Origin: Rhizobium nepotum 39/7
Lineage (GTDB): Bacteria; Pseudomonadota; Alphaproteobacteria; Rhizobiales; Rhizobiaceae
Assembly (NCBI RefSeq): GCF_000949865.1
Contig: NZ_JWJH01000007.1
Span: 244,963-308,962, forward strand
Length of the DNA: 64,000 nt
Reading direction: 5' to 3'
Shown here: in pieces, positions 9,120-18,421 of the stretch
How the letters are laid out: the number at the start of each line of letters is the position of its first letter
Numbering within the stretch: the first letter of the stretch is position 1
Notes under the pieces: generated by a model
What the model was told of the DNA's origin: nothing
Databases searched by the model: none
What the model saw: the letters and a program-made list of their open reading frames with translations, nothing else
Made by a program: the position numbers and the translations under genes

Positions 9120-9431
9120 TCAGACTTCCAGCTTTTTCAAAAGCTTTTCGAAATCCTCCGGGTCGGTGTCGATACGGAGGATTTTTTTACGCGCTGTTTC
9201 GCCTGAAATGAAGGTGATGGAAGATTTGGAAAGCCTTAGTTTTTTCGCCAGCAAAACAATCAGGGCCTTGTTCGCCTTGCCGTCTTCAGGCACCGCGCTG
9301 ACGCGGGCTTTCAGATGTGCGTTTCCGTCCGCATCCTGCTCCACAACGTCGATCGCATCACGCCCGCCATTCGGCGTGAGGCGAACGGACAGGCGGATGT
9401 GATCGCCGTGTTTTTGCCAGACGCCGCTCAA
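9120..9431 (-). CDS. DUF167 (UPF0235/YggU) family protein
   Basis: A roughly 103-residue member of the DUF167 family, a small alpha/beta protein of unknown function found across bacteria. The conserved core is visible: [14 protein letters not shown] near the start, [19 protein letters not shown] in the middle and [18 protein letters not shown] place the start at a TTG (9429-9431) that overlaps the TGA of yggT in a TTGA arrangement, which gives the length usual for the family. An upstream in-frame GTG would overlap yggT by about 30 bp. Coupling with yggT is a common gene order and suggests translation coupling. Function unknown. Confidence 0.85.
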   Translation of the reverse strand: MSGVWQKHGDHIRLSVRLTPNGGRDAIDVVEQDADGNAHLKARVSAVPEDGKANKALIVLLAKKLRLSKSSITFISGETARKKILRIDTDPEDFEKLLKKLEV

Positions 9432-9718
9432 GCGAACATGGGATAGAGCGTATTCCACATGAATGAGCGGATGAAGAAGATGATGAGCAGCAGGACGATC
9501 GGCGAAATGTCGATGCCGCCGAGATTGGGCAGAATGCGGCGGATGGGGCGCAGCAGGGGCTCCGTGATATTTACCAGAAAGCTGCCGATGGCGTTCACGA
9601 ACTGGTTGCGGGAGTTGATGACGTTGAAGGCGTAAAGCCAGGAAAAAATGGCGCTGGCGATCAGCACCCACGTATAGAGGTTCAAAGCCAGATCGACGGT
9701 CTGAAACAGGGCAAGCAT
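9428..9718 (-). CDS. YggT-family membrane protein
   Basis: A 96-residue integral membrane protein of the YggT family (CCB3/YggT, PF02325). Its relatives in plastids assist cytochrome b6 assembly; in bacteria the role is unsettled and has been linked to osmotic stress and cell shape. There are two hydrophobic segments (about residues 5-30 and 65-90) around the conserved [24 protein letters not shown] loop. I chose the ATG at 9718 because GGAG sits 7 bp before it; ten further in-frame codons upstream lack such a site. It is first in a two-gene unit with DUF167. Confidence 0.88.
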   Translation of the reverse strand: MLALFQTVDLALNLYTWVLIASAIFSWLYAFNVINSRNQFVNAIGSFLVNITEPLLRPIRRILPNLGGIDISPIVLLLIIFFIRSFMWNTLYPMFA

Positions 9719-9963
9719 CAATATCTCCGTATCTTGATTGCAAGACATTTAGACATTCGCTGGTGAACCGGCAAGTGTCGCGCCAGATCGTAATGATCTT
9801 TAGACTGATCGACGTCGGATCGCCACGATCCGACGGGTGGGTTGCGGCGGTATTTAAGACGAAACCGCTCACAGTTTTCGCCATCCCGCTGAAGGAGGGC
9901 TGGCGGTCGCCATCATATCCCTCTATTGCAAAGTTCTCATATTGTCTCGAGAGCACCCAGCCG

Positions 9964-11196
9964 ATGTCCCTGCCTTCTGCCGAAAACCGTTTCGGTGCAT
10001 TCCGACATAGTTCCTATCGCCGGTTTTTCAGCGCCAGGTTTTTTTCGGCCTTCGGCATCCAGATCGTCAGCGTTTCCGTCGGCTGGCAGATGTATGAGGT
10101 CACCGGCAACGCTTTTTATCTCGGCTTGATCGGCCTTTTCCAGTTTCTGCCGTCGCTGCTTTTGATCCTCGTCACGGGCACGGTGGCGGACAGGCATAAT
10201 CGCCGGCGCATCATGTCCGTATGTCTTCTGATTGCCGCCGGTTGCGCCGCAGCCCTGCTTGGCTTGACGGTGGCGGACAGCTTTTCTCCCTGGCCGGTCT
10301 TTGCCATTCTCGTCGTGTTCGGCATAGAGCGGGCGTTCATGGGGCCGGCGGTTCAGTCGCTTGCGCCCAATCTCGTGCCCGTCGAGGATTTGCCGAATGC
10401 GATTGCCTGGAATTCCTCTTCCTGGCAACTGGCGTCGATTCTCGGTCCCGTCGCTGGCGGCCTGCTTTACGGTCTTGGCGCTTCTGTGGCCTATAGCGTA
10501 GCGTTCGTGCTTTTCATCGTTTCGGCGATGCTGGCGGTGACGATCCGCAAACCGGAACAGCGCGGCCCGGCGAAAGCGGTCAGTCTCGAAAGCATGCTTG
10601 CCGGGTTCAAATTCATCTCACGGGAAAAAGTGGTTCTTGGCGCCATTTCGCTCGATCTTTTTGCCGTCCTGCTGGGCGGCGCCGTCGCTTTGATGCCGAT
10701 TTTCGCCAAGGAGGTGCTGACGCTCGGGCCATGGGGCCTCGGGCTTCTGCGTGCGGCACCCGGTATCGGCGCCATCACCGTTGCGGTCATTCTGGCGTTC
10801 AAACCCATCCGTCACCATGCTGGCCTGCTGATGTTCGTCGGCGTCGGGTTTTTCGGCATTTCCACCGTGGTTTTCGGGCTTTCCGAAACCGCCTGGGTGT
10901 CGATTGCCGCATTGGTGGTCATGGGCGCATCGGACATGGTGTCCGTTTATGTGCGGGAAACGCTGATTGCGCTCTGGACGCCGGATGAGGTGCGCGGGCG
11001 CGTGAATGCGGTGAACAGCGTGTTTGTCGGTGCCTCCAACGAGCTGGGCGAGTTCCGCGCCGGCACCATGGCCCATGTCGTCGGAGCCGTGCCGGCCGTC
11101 GTTATCGGCGGGGCAGGCACGCTTGCGGTCGCGGTCATCTGGGCGCTCGGCTTTTCGAAGCTGCGCAGGATCGACAATCTCGACGCGCCGAACTGA
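9964..11196 (+). CDS. MFS transporter, DHA3/EntS-like
   Basis: A 410-residue major facilitator superfamily exporter with about twelve membrane segments. Hallmarks are VSVSVGWQMYEVTGN in helix 1, the loop ADRHNRRRIM between helices 2 and 3 (motif A), and DEVRGRVNAVNSVFVGASNELGEFRAG near the C-terminus, typical of the DHA3 group that includes EntS and macrolide exporters. The substrate is unknown. I placed the start at the ATG at 9964, where the conserved protein begins. The frame is open 200 bp further upstream, but that extension looks non-coding and overlaps the yggT promoter region. It converges on the amidotransferase gene with only 12 bp between them. Confidence 0.88.
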   Translation: MSLPSAENRFGAFRHSSYRRFFSARFFSAFGIQIVSVSVGWQMYEVTGNAFYLGLIGLFQFLPSLLLILVTGTVADRHNRRRIMSVCLLIAAGCAAALLGLTVADSFSPWPVFAILVVFGIERAFMGPAVQSLAPNLVPVEDLPNAIAWNSSSWQLASILGPVAGGLLYGLGASVAYSVAFVLFIVSAMLAVTIRKPEQRGPAKAVSLESMLAGFKFISREKVVLGAISLDLFAVLLGGAVALMPIFAKEVLTLGPWGLGLLRAAPGIGAITVAVILAFKPIRHHAGLLMFVGVGFFGISTVVFGLSETAWVSIAALVVMGASDMVSVYVRETLIALWTPDEVRGRVNAVNSVFVGASNELGEFRAGTMAHVVGAVPAVVIGGAGTLAVAVIWALGFSKLRRIDNLDAPN

Positions 11197-11208
11197 CGCC
11201 GACGGGTA

Positions 11209-11940
11209 TCAGCGCTGCGCTTTGCCTTCAAAAACGACATCGAGAAAATTGCCGAGCCATGAGCGGAGAGGCGTGTCGAACAACATGCGCCCCTCCAGAT
11301 GCTGGCTGCCGACCTGCGCATTGGGCATGCCGAAACGCTGTGCGCCGCGCACCACCCAGCTGTGCATCATGGCGCGGGTCAATTCGGCATGAAATTGCAG
11401 GCCCCAGGCGTTTTTTCCGTATCGGTAAGCCTGATTGGGGTAGGTTTCGCCCGATGCCAAAAGCTCGGCTCCTCGTGGTAGCTCGAAGCCTTCGCGGTGG
11501 AAATGATAGACCATCTTGGGCCAATGCGGCATCAAAAGCCGCCCGTGCTCGGTGGCATGAAGCGGATACCAGCCGATCTCCACCTTGCCTTCCCTATCGG
11601 CCTCGACCTTGCCACCTAAATGCTTGGACAGCATTTGCGCGCCGAGACAGATGCCGAGAAAGGGCTTGTTTTCCTTCAGCGGCACCTTCAGCCAGTCAAT
11701 TTCGGCTTTGACATAATCATGCGGGTCATTGGCGCTCATCGGGCCGCCGAAGATGATGGCGCCCGCATGTTTTTCCAACGTTTGCGGCAGATCGTCGCCG
11801 AGCGCGGGGCGCCTTATATCCAGACGATAGCCTTTTTCCACCAGTATCTGGCCGACGCGGCCGGGCGTGGAGCGTTCCTGATGCAGGACGACGAGCAGTG
11901 AGGGTTGTTTGCTCTGTTGCCTGGAAGGGTCAAACAGCAT
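11209..11940 (-). CDS. Class I glutamine amidotransferase (GuaA N-domain-like)
   Basis: A 243-residue stand-alone class I glutamine amidotransferase, a domain that releases ammonia from glutamine. The nucleophile Cys is in GICLGAQ and the His-Glu pair in GLQFHAELT, so the triad looks complete. LLVVLHQERSTPGRVGQIL at the N-terminus marks the subgroup often annotated as GMP-synthase-like. No synthase domain is attached, so the acceptor is unknown; gamma-glutamyl hydrolase activity is another option. The ATG at 11940 overlaps the terB-like gene by 11 bp, which suggests translational coupling. It is the last gene of the hemC-hemD-mic60-hemY-terB operon. Confidence 0.87.
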   Translation of the reverse strand: MLFDPSRQQSKQPSLLVVLHQERSTPGRVGQILVEKGYRLDIRRPALGDDLPQTLEKHAGAIIFGGPMSANDPHDYVKAEIDWLKVPLKENKPFLGICLGAQMLSKHLGGKVEADREGKVEIGWYPLHATEHGRLLMPHWPKMVYHFHREGFELPRGAELLASGETYPNQAYRYGKNAWGLQFHAELTRAMMHSWVVRGAQRFGMPNAQVGSQHLEGRMLFDTPLRSWLGNFLDVVFEGKAQR

Positions 11941-12418
11941 CGTCTTCGTTTTCGCTTTCTTCAGCGGGTCCGGACCTCGTGGCGGCCTGCTGACGTTGCA
12001 GAACCCTGTCGCGTACGGAAACACCGAGCAGATCGGCGACACGCCAAATCACATGGTCTTCCATTTCGCTTCGTTCGCCGTCAGCGTAAACAATATCCCA
12101 GAGTATGCCAATAAGCTCCACGCGCTGATCTTCATCGAGATGGCGGCGGATATCGGTGGTGAAGCGGTAATAGTCGACGGCTTCCTTGCCCGCCTCCTGG
12201 CCGGCAGCAAGAAGCGCATCCAGCTTGCCGGCGTCGAGATGGTAATAGTCGTGGAGGATTTCGCGAAGACGGTCACGCTCGCTTTTCGAGACCGTGCCGT
12301 CCGCCTCCATCACCTGAAAGCAGAGGGCGGCGACCGCCACCCTCAGATCATCCGGGCTGAATTCATCCGAGTGCTGGCCGACGAGGTTCTGAATAAACGA
12401 CTGTATTTGGTTGAACAT
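11930..12418 (-). CDS. TerB-family tellurite-resistance-like protein
   Basis: A 162-residue all-helical protein of the TerB/DjlA-like superfamily (COG4103 type). The two repeated metal-site-like patterns are visible: FQVMEADGTVSKSERDRL around residues 35-52 and DIVYADGERSEMEDHVI around residues 107-123. The acidic residues may bind a divalent metal. No signal peptide or membrane segment is seen. The C-terminal 20 residues are acidic and likely disordered. It lies 14 bp after hemY and overlaps the amidotransferase gene. Its presence at the end of the heme operon does not prove a heme role; tellurite resistance itself is not implied. Confidence 0.85.
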   Translation of the reverse strand: MFNQIQSFIQNLVGQHSDEFSPDDLRVAVAALCFQVMEADGTVSKSERDRLREILHDYYHLDAGKLDALLAAGQEAGKEAVDYYRFTTDIRRHLDEDQRVELIGILWDIVYADGERSEMEDHVIWRVADLLGVSVRDRVLQRQQAATRSGPAEESENEDDAV

Positions 12419-12432
12419 CGATAGCCTGTTCG

Positions 12433-14049
12433 TCAGAAGAGTTTTAAGCGGGTTTTCGGTTCAGCTTCAACGCCGGGCTTCTTGACGCCGGGATCATCCG
12501 GCGCGCCGCCGAAAAAGGGAACCGGTTCCGCCTTAACATCCGCTGCGTCCGCTTCCTCCGGCGTCTCGATCGGTATCGGTTTTCTTTCCTTAGGAGCGGA
12601 TGCGACGGGCTTGACCTCGATTGGCGCGGTCGGTGCGGGCTTCTTCACCACAACGGGCTCGGCTGCTGCTTCGACAATGATCGCCGCCGGAGCCGGTTCT
12701 GCCCTTGCGGGGGCGGCGGCAATTGCGTTTTCGATCGTCAGGTCCTCGACGGGACCTTCCAGCTGGCCGAAAGGCGCCTTCCACTCGAAAGCGTCGAGGC
12801 GGCCGGTGACGGGCGAAACGGGCAGCCATTTTTCCGAAACGATGCTATCGGCCACCCAGGCCGGATCTCGCGGTGCGCGCAATGCCTGCGCCATCCAGTA
12901 ACGCACCCGTCCCTGATCGCCGGTTTCGGCTTCCTCGATATCGGCCATCAGCAGGAAGATGCTTTCGCGCGGCTCGATCCGGGCGGCTGCCTCCGCCTTG
13001 GCCCGCGCCTTGGCGAATTCCTTGGCGTCGAGCGCTGCCTGCGCTACGGCAAACAGGGATTCGATGTTGTTGGGTTTCAGGCTTTCCAGCCGTTCGGCGC
13101 GTTTCAGCCGGTCTATGGCCGTATCGCCGCTGCGCGCTCGCACGTAAAGCTCGGCGATCTGCGGATGCGGATCGCTCTTCCAGACCGGCTCGAGGACGGC
13201 TGCGGCCTTGCGCAGATTGTCTTCGCGCAGATAGGACTTTGCCGCGATGAGTGCTGCGGGCACAAGGCCCTTCGCGAGCTTGAGGGCATGCTTGGCATCC
13301 TCGCGCGCACCAACCGGATCGCTTTCCAGCTTCTCGCCGGCCTTTGCGGTCAGGAGCACCGCTTTCAGCCGTTCCCCTTCGCCACGTTCGATGACGCTGG
13401 CCGCCTTCTGCTGGTCGAGAAGACGGATAGCGTCATCCCACTGTCCGTTGCGGCAGCGGTTTTCCAGCGTCGCCTGTGCTGCCCAGGGCAGATAAGGGGC
13501 TTTTTCCGCAGCATCCTCGGCATATTGCTGGGCCGCCTCATAGGCTCCCTGGCGCCGTGCCTCGATATAGAGGCCGCGAAGGCCGAGTTCGCGGGTCTCG
13601 GGATCGCGGGCCATCGCCTCGAATTTGCGCCGCGCCTCGTCATATTTGCCTTCGATGAGGTCCGCCTGCGCGTCGAGCAGGTGGATCAGCGGCTCCTGAT
13701 CGGCACTGAGCAGCCCTTGCGTGCGGGCCGTCATCTTGCGGGCGAGAATGGCGTTTCCGGCGCCAGCAGCGATGAGGCCGGTGGAGAGCGCCTGATAACC
13801 ACGGTCGCGCTTGCGGGCGCGAAAATAACGCCGGGCGGCGTTCGGCGATGTCCATATGGCGTTGACGATCCACCAGACCAGCATGACGGCGGCAACCAGC
13901 GCCGCAATGATGGAGGCGGCGACCATCAGGCTCATTTCGATCAACTGGCCCTGCCAGACGACGGAAAGCACGCCCGGCCTGTCCGCCAGCCAGGAAAAAC
14001 CGAAACCGAGCGCCAGAACGATAACGGCGAAAGTCAGAATTCTGGTCAT
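12433..14049 (-). CDS. hemY: HemY-like inner-membrane TPR protein
   Basis: A 538-residue HemY-type protein (HemY N-terminal domain, PF07219). Two membrane helices at about residues 5-25 and 40-65 are followed by a large tetratricopeptide-like helical region and a Pro/Ala/Glu-rich low-complexity tail (about residues 430-538). HemY of the enteric type is encoded with hemC/hemD and affects late heme synthesis, but its exact activity is unclear; it is not protoporphyrinogen oxidase in this family. The start ATG at 14049 lies 4 bp after the mic60 stop with an AGGGGTAAGGG ribosome site. Twelve further upstream in-frame codons were not included for that reason. Confidence 0.9.
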   Translation of the reverse strand: MTRILTFAVIVLALGFGFSWLADRPGVLSVVWQGQLIEMSLMVAASIIAALVAAVMLVWWIVNAIWTSPNAARRYFRARKRDRGYQALSTGLIAAGAGNAILARKMTARTQGLLSADQEPLIHLLDAQADLIEGKYDEARRKFEAMARDPETRELGLRGLYIEARRQGAYEAAQQYAEDAAEKAPYLPWAAQATLENRCRNGQWDDAIRLLDQQKAASVIERGEGERLKAVLLTAKAGEKLESDPVGAREDAKHALKLAKGLVPAALIAAKSYLREDNLRKAAAVLEPVWKSDPHPQIAELYVRARSGDTAIDRLKRAERLESLKPNNIESLFAVAQAALDAKEFAKARAKAEAAARIEPRESIFLLMADIEEAETGDQGRVRYWMAQALRAPRDPAWVADSIVSEKWLPVSPVTGRLDAFEWKAPFGQLEGPVEDLTIENAIAAAPARAEPAPAAIIVEAAAEPVVVKKPAPTAPIEVKPVASAPKERKPIPIETPEEADAADVKAEPVPFFGGAPDDPGVKKPGVEAEPKTRLKLF

Positions 14050-14053
14050 GCCC

Positions 14054-15502
14054 TTACCCCTGCCTGCCCGTGCTGGTGATGGCACGGTTCAACGTGCCTC
14101 CGACCAGGTTTTCGACCTCGATGCGCGCATCCAGAGATTTTTTATAATCGGCGGATGCTGTCCTGGCGGCCTCGGGAAGCCCGTTCCATTCGAGCGCCGC
14201 ACCTTGCAGATCGCCGTTGCGCAGCTTGTTTTCCATGCGCGCGATCATGGCGTCGGGGGTCTCGCCTTCGATGTTTCCGACCGGGCGGACCTTCACCAGC
14301 GAAAAGGCGCTTTCCGTCAGGCGCTCAACGATGCCCTGATTGGGGTCGGGCTGATTGATGGCTGATAGCATCGCGTTGGCGACATCAGGGAATTTCTGCA
14401 TCAGCTCCGAACGTGACGGCACGCCGGTTGCGGCAAAGGATTGCAACGATGCGATGGCCGGATCGTCGGGGATGACTTTCGAGAGCGTATCCAGTTCGGT
14501 CAGGAACGGCCCGCCACGATCGATCGCGGCCTTGAGCCCAGCGGAGGCGATAGCGCGAGCGACTTCGATATCGTCGCGCGGTTCGTTGATCTTGGTTTCC
14601 GCGTCAGTAAGGCGACGCGTCAGTTCGGCTGTTGCCGAGGCCTGCGCGGACCGTTCCGACTGAAGGGTGGATTCCAGCGTTGCTATTTTTTCCGAAAGCG
14701 CATCCACCTGCGGGGCCTCACCCTTTGTGCCCTCGAGGGTGGCGATGCGTTGTTCCAGCGCCGAAGTGTCGCCGGTGCTGGCCGGAACATTGGCGAGTTG
14801 CTGGCGCAGGCTACCGAGATCTGTTTTCAGTGCGGCGATCTCATCGCTTCCAGCCCTGCCTGCATTGAACGAGGGCAGGATGCCGGCATATTGCATGCTG
14901 CCGGCGGCGGCGAGCGCCACGAGACCACCGACGATACCCGCCGCGATCAGGCCGGAGGTTGCCGCCTGTTTGCGCTCGGCTTGCTGCGGTGTGGAGGGCT
15001 TGGCCGGCCCCGATGACGAGGAGCCGGTCGAGGGTTTCGCACCGGCGGCAGTGCTTCCGGAAGCGAAAGAAGACGAAGATGTGGACGCAAAAGGCTTTGC
15101 GCCTGCGGCAGTGGCGGAAGCGGCGCTCGTCTCAGTGGTGCCTGTCGACGGTTTCGCATCGGTTTTTGGCGGAATGGGCGTCGGCGAAACGGCTTCGGTC
15201 TGCTTTTCCACCTGCGGCTTGCCGGCTGCGGGTTCCGCCTTGTGGACGTTCGGTTCGGGCTCGATTGGGGTTTTGCGCGGCTGGTCCCAGATCGGGGCGG
15301 GGTTGGCCGTTTCGGCTGCCGCTGGCTTGTGTTCCGGAACGCTCGGTTCTGGGGCTGCGGCCGGCGACTTGTCACCGGACTTTTCGTCAGTCTTGGCAGT
15401 ATCCAAGTCGGCGGAAATTGCTTTCACGTCTTTTGCGTCCAGGTCGATGGTGACCGGTTCGGCTTTGGATTTGGAGTGGCGTGGCGGCTTTCCCGATACC
15501 AT
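14054..15502 (-). CDS. Mic60/mitofilin-like inner-membrane protein
   Basis: A 482-residue protein with the architecture of alphaproteobacterial Mic60 (COG4223). It has a long low-complexity Pro/Ala/Lys/Ser-rich N-terminal region (to about residue 180), one membrane helix (GLIAAGIVGGLVALAAAGS), a coiled-coil segment (about residues 215-310) and a C-terminal mitofilin-like domain ending around LQGAALEWNGLPEAARTAS. In mitochondria Mic60 shapes crista junctions. In Alphaproteobacteria homologues are known to sit between hemD and hemY, exactly as here, and to affect envelope or intracytoplasmic membranes. The start ATG has GAGG 5 bp upstream. The N-terminal domain is expected to be cytosolic and the coiled coil periplasmic (inference). 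Confidence 0.87.
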   Translation of the reverse strand: MVSGKPPRHSKSKAEPVTIDLDAKDVKAISADLDTAKTDEKSGDKSPAAAPEPSVPEHKPAAAETANPAPIWDQPRKTPIEPEPNVHKAEPAAGKPQVEKQTEAVSPTPIPPKTDAKPSTGTTETSAASATAAGAKPFASTSSSSFASGSTAAGAKPSTGSSSSGPAKPSTPQQAERKQAATSGLIAAGIVGGLVALAAAGSMQYAGILPSFNAGRAGSDEIAALKTDLGSLRQQLANVPASTGDTSALEQRIATLEGTKGEAPQVDALSEKIATLESTLQSERSAQASATAELTRRLTDAETKINEPRDDIEVARAIASAGLKAAIDRGGPFLTELDTLSKVIPDDPAIASLQSFAATGVPSRSELMQKFPDVANAMLSAINQPDPNQGIVERLTESAFSLVKVRPVGNIEGETPDAMIARMENKLRNGDLQGAALEWNGLPEAARTASADYKKSLDARIEVENLVGGTLNRAITSTGRQG

Positions 15503-15575
15503 GACAACCTCATTTCTGCCTGCAATAGTCTAAACCTAGTCAGTGACGGCGGCAAAGGAAAGAGGCGAGCCTGAA

Positions 15576-16316
15576 TTAGGTTCCAGACCCGCTGTGGAGA
15601 AGTTCAAACAACGCTGCCTCGTTTGCGCTTTCGGCGGCCGTGGCTTGCGCGCGGAAGATTCCCGGAACGAGCGAAAGCACGTTGCGGCTGATGCAGACGA
15701 AATGCGTTGAAGTCAGCGCTGCCGCATATTTTTCCGCCGATGCGAGACGGAAAAATGCCCGTGCCGCTTCTGAGGAATAGAGCAGCACCACATCGGCGGA
15801 TGTCTCCAGAAGCGCCGTTTCGAGCATATCGTCCGAAAGATCCGACGGCTGCATTTCGTAACAATCGACTGTCCGGAAGGGAATTCCGGCAACGGCAAGA
15901 CCGTCCTCAAACACGGCACCTCGCGGTGTACCGGCGAGATAGAGCAGGGGTTCTTCGTTTGTCAGGAAAGAGCGATGCTCTGCAACCAAACCGGCCAGAG
16001 CCTCGGCATCACCGGAGGCGGTGAAGATGTTTTTAAAGCCGATTTTTCCCGCCGCTTCCGCCGTCGCCTCGCCAACAGCGAAGAGGGGTTTCGAAAGGTG
16101 AGGCGCAAGTCGGTCGCGCAGCGGTTCCAAGACGCAGAGTGCCTCGGCGCTTGTCACGGCGATGGCTGATCGTGGGTCTAAGAGCGCCGACGAGGCGCGC
16201 TCGCCGTAATGGACGGGATGAAACAGCGGAAGAAGCACCGGCTCGTGGCCGAGGGCTTTCAGTTTTTCGGCCGTCTTTTCGCCCGAACGAAGCGGTCGGG
16301 TGACGACGATCCGCAT
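15576..16316 (-). CDS. hemD: Uroporphyrinogen-III synthase
   Basis: HemD cyclises and inverts ring D of hydroxymethylbilane to form uroporphyrinogen III, the branch point of heme and cobalamin. The 246-residue protein starts MRIVVTRP, the usual N-terminal strand, and contains the two-domain pattern including AVTSAEAL, LFAVGEATAEAA and a second-domain strand VVLLYSSEAARAF. HemD proteins are poorly conserved, so position directly after hemC (4-bp gap, ribosome site inside the end of hemC) is important support. The ATG at 16316 was chosen over an upstream frame that overlaps hemC and lacks HemD-like sequence. Confidence 0.92.
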   Translation of the reverse strand: MRIVVTRPLRSGEKTAEKLKALGHEPVLLPLFHPVHYGERASSALLDPRSAIAVTSAEALCVLEPLRDRLAPHLSKPLFAVGEATAEAAGKIGFKNIFTASGDAEALAGLVAEHRSFLTNEEPLLYLAGTPRGAVFEDGLAVAGIPFRTVDCYEMQPSDLSDDMLETALLETSADVVLLYSSEAARAFFRLASAEKYAAALTSTHFVCISRNVLSLVPGIFRAQATAAESANEAALFELLHSGSGT

Positions 16317-16320
16317 CGGC

Positions 16321-17250
16321 TCAGCTCCAGCCATCGAAGAAGTTGCTGCCCGCCTTGGCGCGCACCTCTTCGCCGGCCTTGCGGCCCAGGATTTCGGCAT
16401 TCTTGCGGGGGCCGGATATTTCGACGCCGTGGCTCGTCTGGCCATCGGGCGTGAGGATCAGGCCGGAAAAATGCAGTTCTTCACCGTCGCAGATGGCGTA
16501 TCCGGCAATCGGGGTACGACAGGAGCCATCAAGCACCGCCAGAAAGGCGCGCTCGCAGGTAACTGCATCATAGGTGGGTCTGTCGTTTATGGGGACCAGC
16601 AACTCGTCCATGCGGGCGTCACTAACGCGGCTTTCCACGCAGATTGCGCCCTGCGCCGGGGCAGGGGGAAACTCCTTCGGGTCGAGAATTTCCGTTGGCA
16701 CATTCTCCTTGCCGAGCCTCTTCAGGCCGGCAAAGGCGAGAAGCGTCGCATCCGCGTGACCTTCTGCAAGCTTGCGCAGGCGGGTATCGACCAGACCACG
16801 GAAAACGATGACGCTCAGATCTGGACGCAGGCGGCGGATCAGCGCTTGACGGCGCAGAGATGCGGAGCCGACAACGGCGCCCTGCGGCAGTTCCAGAAGC
16901 TTCGGTGCTGTGCGGCCGATGAAGGCGTCGCGCGCATCCTCGCGCGGCAGGAAGGCGGAAAGATGCAGGCCCTCAGGCAGAACGGTCGGCATGTCCTTGG
17001 AGGAATGCACGGCAATATCGAGCTCGCCGGAAAGAAGCTGGTTTTCCAGTTCCTCCGTGAACAGGCCCTTGCCGCCGATCTCCGACAAAGCGCGGTCGGT
17101 TATCCGGTCGCCCTTGGTGGAAAGCACGACGATTTCGAACATATCTTCCGGAAGACCATGCGCCGACATCAGCCGGTTGCGGGTCTCGTAAGCCTGCGCG
17201 AGCGCCAGAGGGCTGCCACGCGTGCCGATTCGGAAAGGTTTTGTTTGCAT
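16321..17250 (-). CDS. hemC: Porphobilinogen deaminase (hydroxymethylbilane synthase)
   Basis: HemC polymerises four porphobilinogens into hydroxymethylbilane. The 309-residue protein shows the N-terminal [14 protein letters not shown] strand, the HSSKDMPT and SASLRRQA substrate-binding stretches, and the cofactor cysteine C244 in [11 protein letters not shown], to which the dipyrromethane cofactor attaches. It is the first gene of the minus-strand operon hemC-hemD-mic60-hemY-terB-amidotransferase and is divergent from tsaD, with only 73 bp between the two starts, so both promoters must lie in that gap or overlap the genes. Firm assignment. Confidence 0.97.
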   Translation of the reverse strand: MQTKPFRIGTRGSPLALAQAYETRNRLMSAHGLPEDMFEIVVLSTKGDRITDRALSEIGGKGLFTEELENQLLSGELDIAVHSSKDMPTVLPEGLHLSAFLPREDARDAFIGRTAPKLLELPQGAVVGSASLRRQALIRRLRPDLSVIVFRGLVDTRLRKLAEGHADATLLAFAGLKRLGKENVPTEILDPKEFPPAPAQGAICVESRVSDARMDELLVPINDRPTYDAVTCERAFLAVLDGSCRTPIAGYAICDGEELHFSGLILTPDGQTSHGVEISGPRKNAEILGRKAGEEVRAKAGSNFFDGWS

Positions 17251-17323
17251 CCGCGTCTATCCATTGTTACCGGAGTTGTCTTAGACCAACTCAGCGCATG
17301 ATCGCAATCAACGAACAGAATTG

Positions 17324-18421
17324 ATGACCCCCTTTCTTCGTATCCTCGGCATAGAGACAAGCTGCGACGAAACCGCTGCATCCATTGTGGTTCGGCATGT
17401 GGACGGCCGTGGCGAGATCGTGTCCGACGTCGTTTTGTCGCAGCTTGAGGAACACAGCGCCTATGGCGGCGTGGTGCCCGAAATCGCTGCCCGCGCCCAT
17501 GTCGAGGCGCTGGACGCGCTGGTGGAGGAAGCGCTGGAGCAGGCGGGTGTCACCCTTGCCGATGTCGACGCCATCGCGGCCACGTCCGGCCCCGGCCTTA
17601 TCGGCGGCCTGCTGGTTGGCCTGATGACGGGCAAGGCGATTGCCATGGCCGCAGACAAGCCGCTTTATGCCATCAATCATCTGGAAGGCCATGCGCTGAC
17701 GGCGCGGCTGACCGACGGTCTTTCTTTCCCCTATCTGATGCTGCTGGTTTCCGGCGGCCACACACAGCTGGTGCTGGTGCGCGGCGTGGGTGAATACGAG
17801 CGCTGGGGCACCACCATTGATGACGCGCTGGGGGAAGCCTTCGACAAGACCGCGAAACTTCTGGGGCTGCCCTATCCCGGCGGGCCTGCGGTTGAAAAGG
17901 CGGCAGCGACGGGCAATCCGGACCGATTTGCGCTGCCGCGCCCGATGGTCGGCGAGACCAGGCTCGATTTTTCCTTCTCCGGCCTGAAAACGGCAGTGCG
18001 GCAGGCGGCGACTGCCATCGCGCCGCTTTCGGAGCAGGACATTGCCGATATATGCGCTTCCTTCCAGAAGGCGGTGTCGCGCACCCTGAAAGACCGTATC
18101 GGCCGTGGCCTTGCCCGCTTTAAGGAAGAGTTTCCACATATCGAGACGGAGCGGGCTTTGGTCGTGGCCGGCGGCGTCGCCGCCAATCAGGAAATCCGCC
18201 AGACCCTGCAAGTGCTTTGCGATACCCACGGCTTCCGTTTTGTCGCGCCGCCGCACCGGCTTTGCACCGACAATGCCGCGATGATCGCCTGGGCGGGGCT
18301 GGAACGAATGGCGGAGGGCAAGGAACCCGATGCGCTTGAGACAGCGCCGCGCTCGCGTTGGCCGCTTGACGGCAGTGCGGAGACATTGATCGGTTTCGGC
18401 AAAAGAGGAGCCAAGGCCTGA
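17324..18421 (+). CDS. tsaD: tRNA N6-adenosine threonylcarbamoyltransferase
   Basis: TsaD transfers the threonylcarbamoyl group to A37 of ANN-decoding tRNAs, working with TsaB, TsaC and TsaE. The 365-residue protein has the ASKHA-fold start [14 protein letters not shown], the metal-binding HVEAL and NHLEGH histidines, the [10 protein letters not shown] phosphate loop and the C-terminal [12 protein letters not shown] motif. I use the ATG at 17324 rather than the TTG just before it. Its TGA overlaps the gpsA ATG by one base, and the same tsaD-gpsA order occurs in many rhizobia. Essential core gene; firm assignment. Confidence 0.97.
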   Translation: MTPFLRILGIETSCDETAASIVVRHVDGRGEIVSDVVLSQLEEHSAYGGVVPEIAARAHVEALDALVEEALEQAGVTLADVDAIAATSGPGLIGGLLVGLMTGKAIAMAADKPLYAINHLEGHALTARLTDGLSFPYLMLLVSGGHTQLVLVRGVGEYERWGTTIDDALGEAFDKTAKLLGLPYPGGPAVEKAAATGNPDRFALPRPMVGETRLDFSFSGLKTAVRQAATAIAPLSEQDIADICASFQKAVSRTLKDRIGRGLARFKEEFPHIETERALVVAGGVAANQEIRQTLQVLCDTHGFRFVAPPHRLCTDNAAMIAWAGLERMAEGKEPDALETAPRSRWPLDGSAETLIGFGKRGAKA

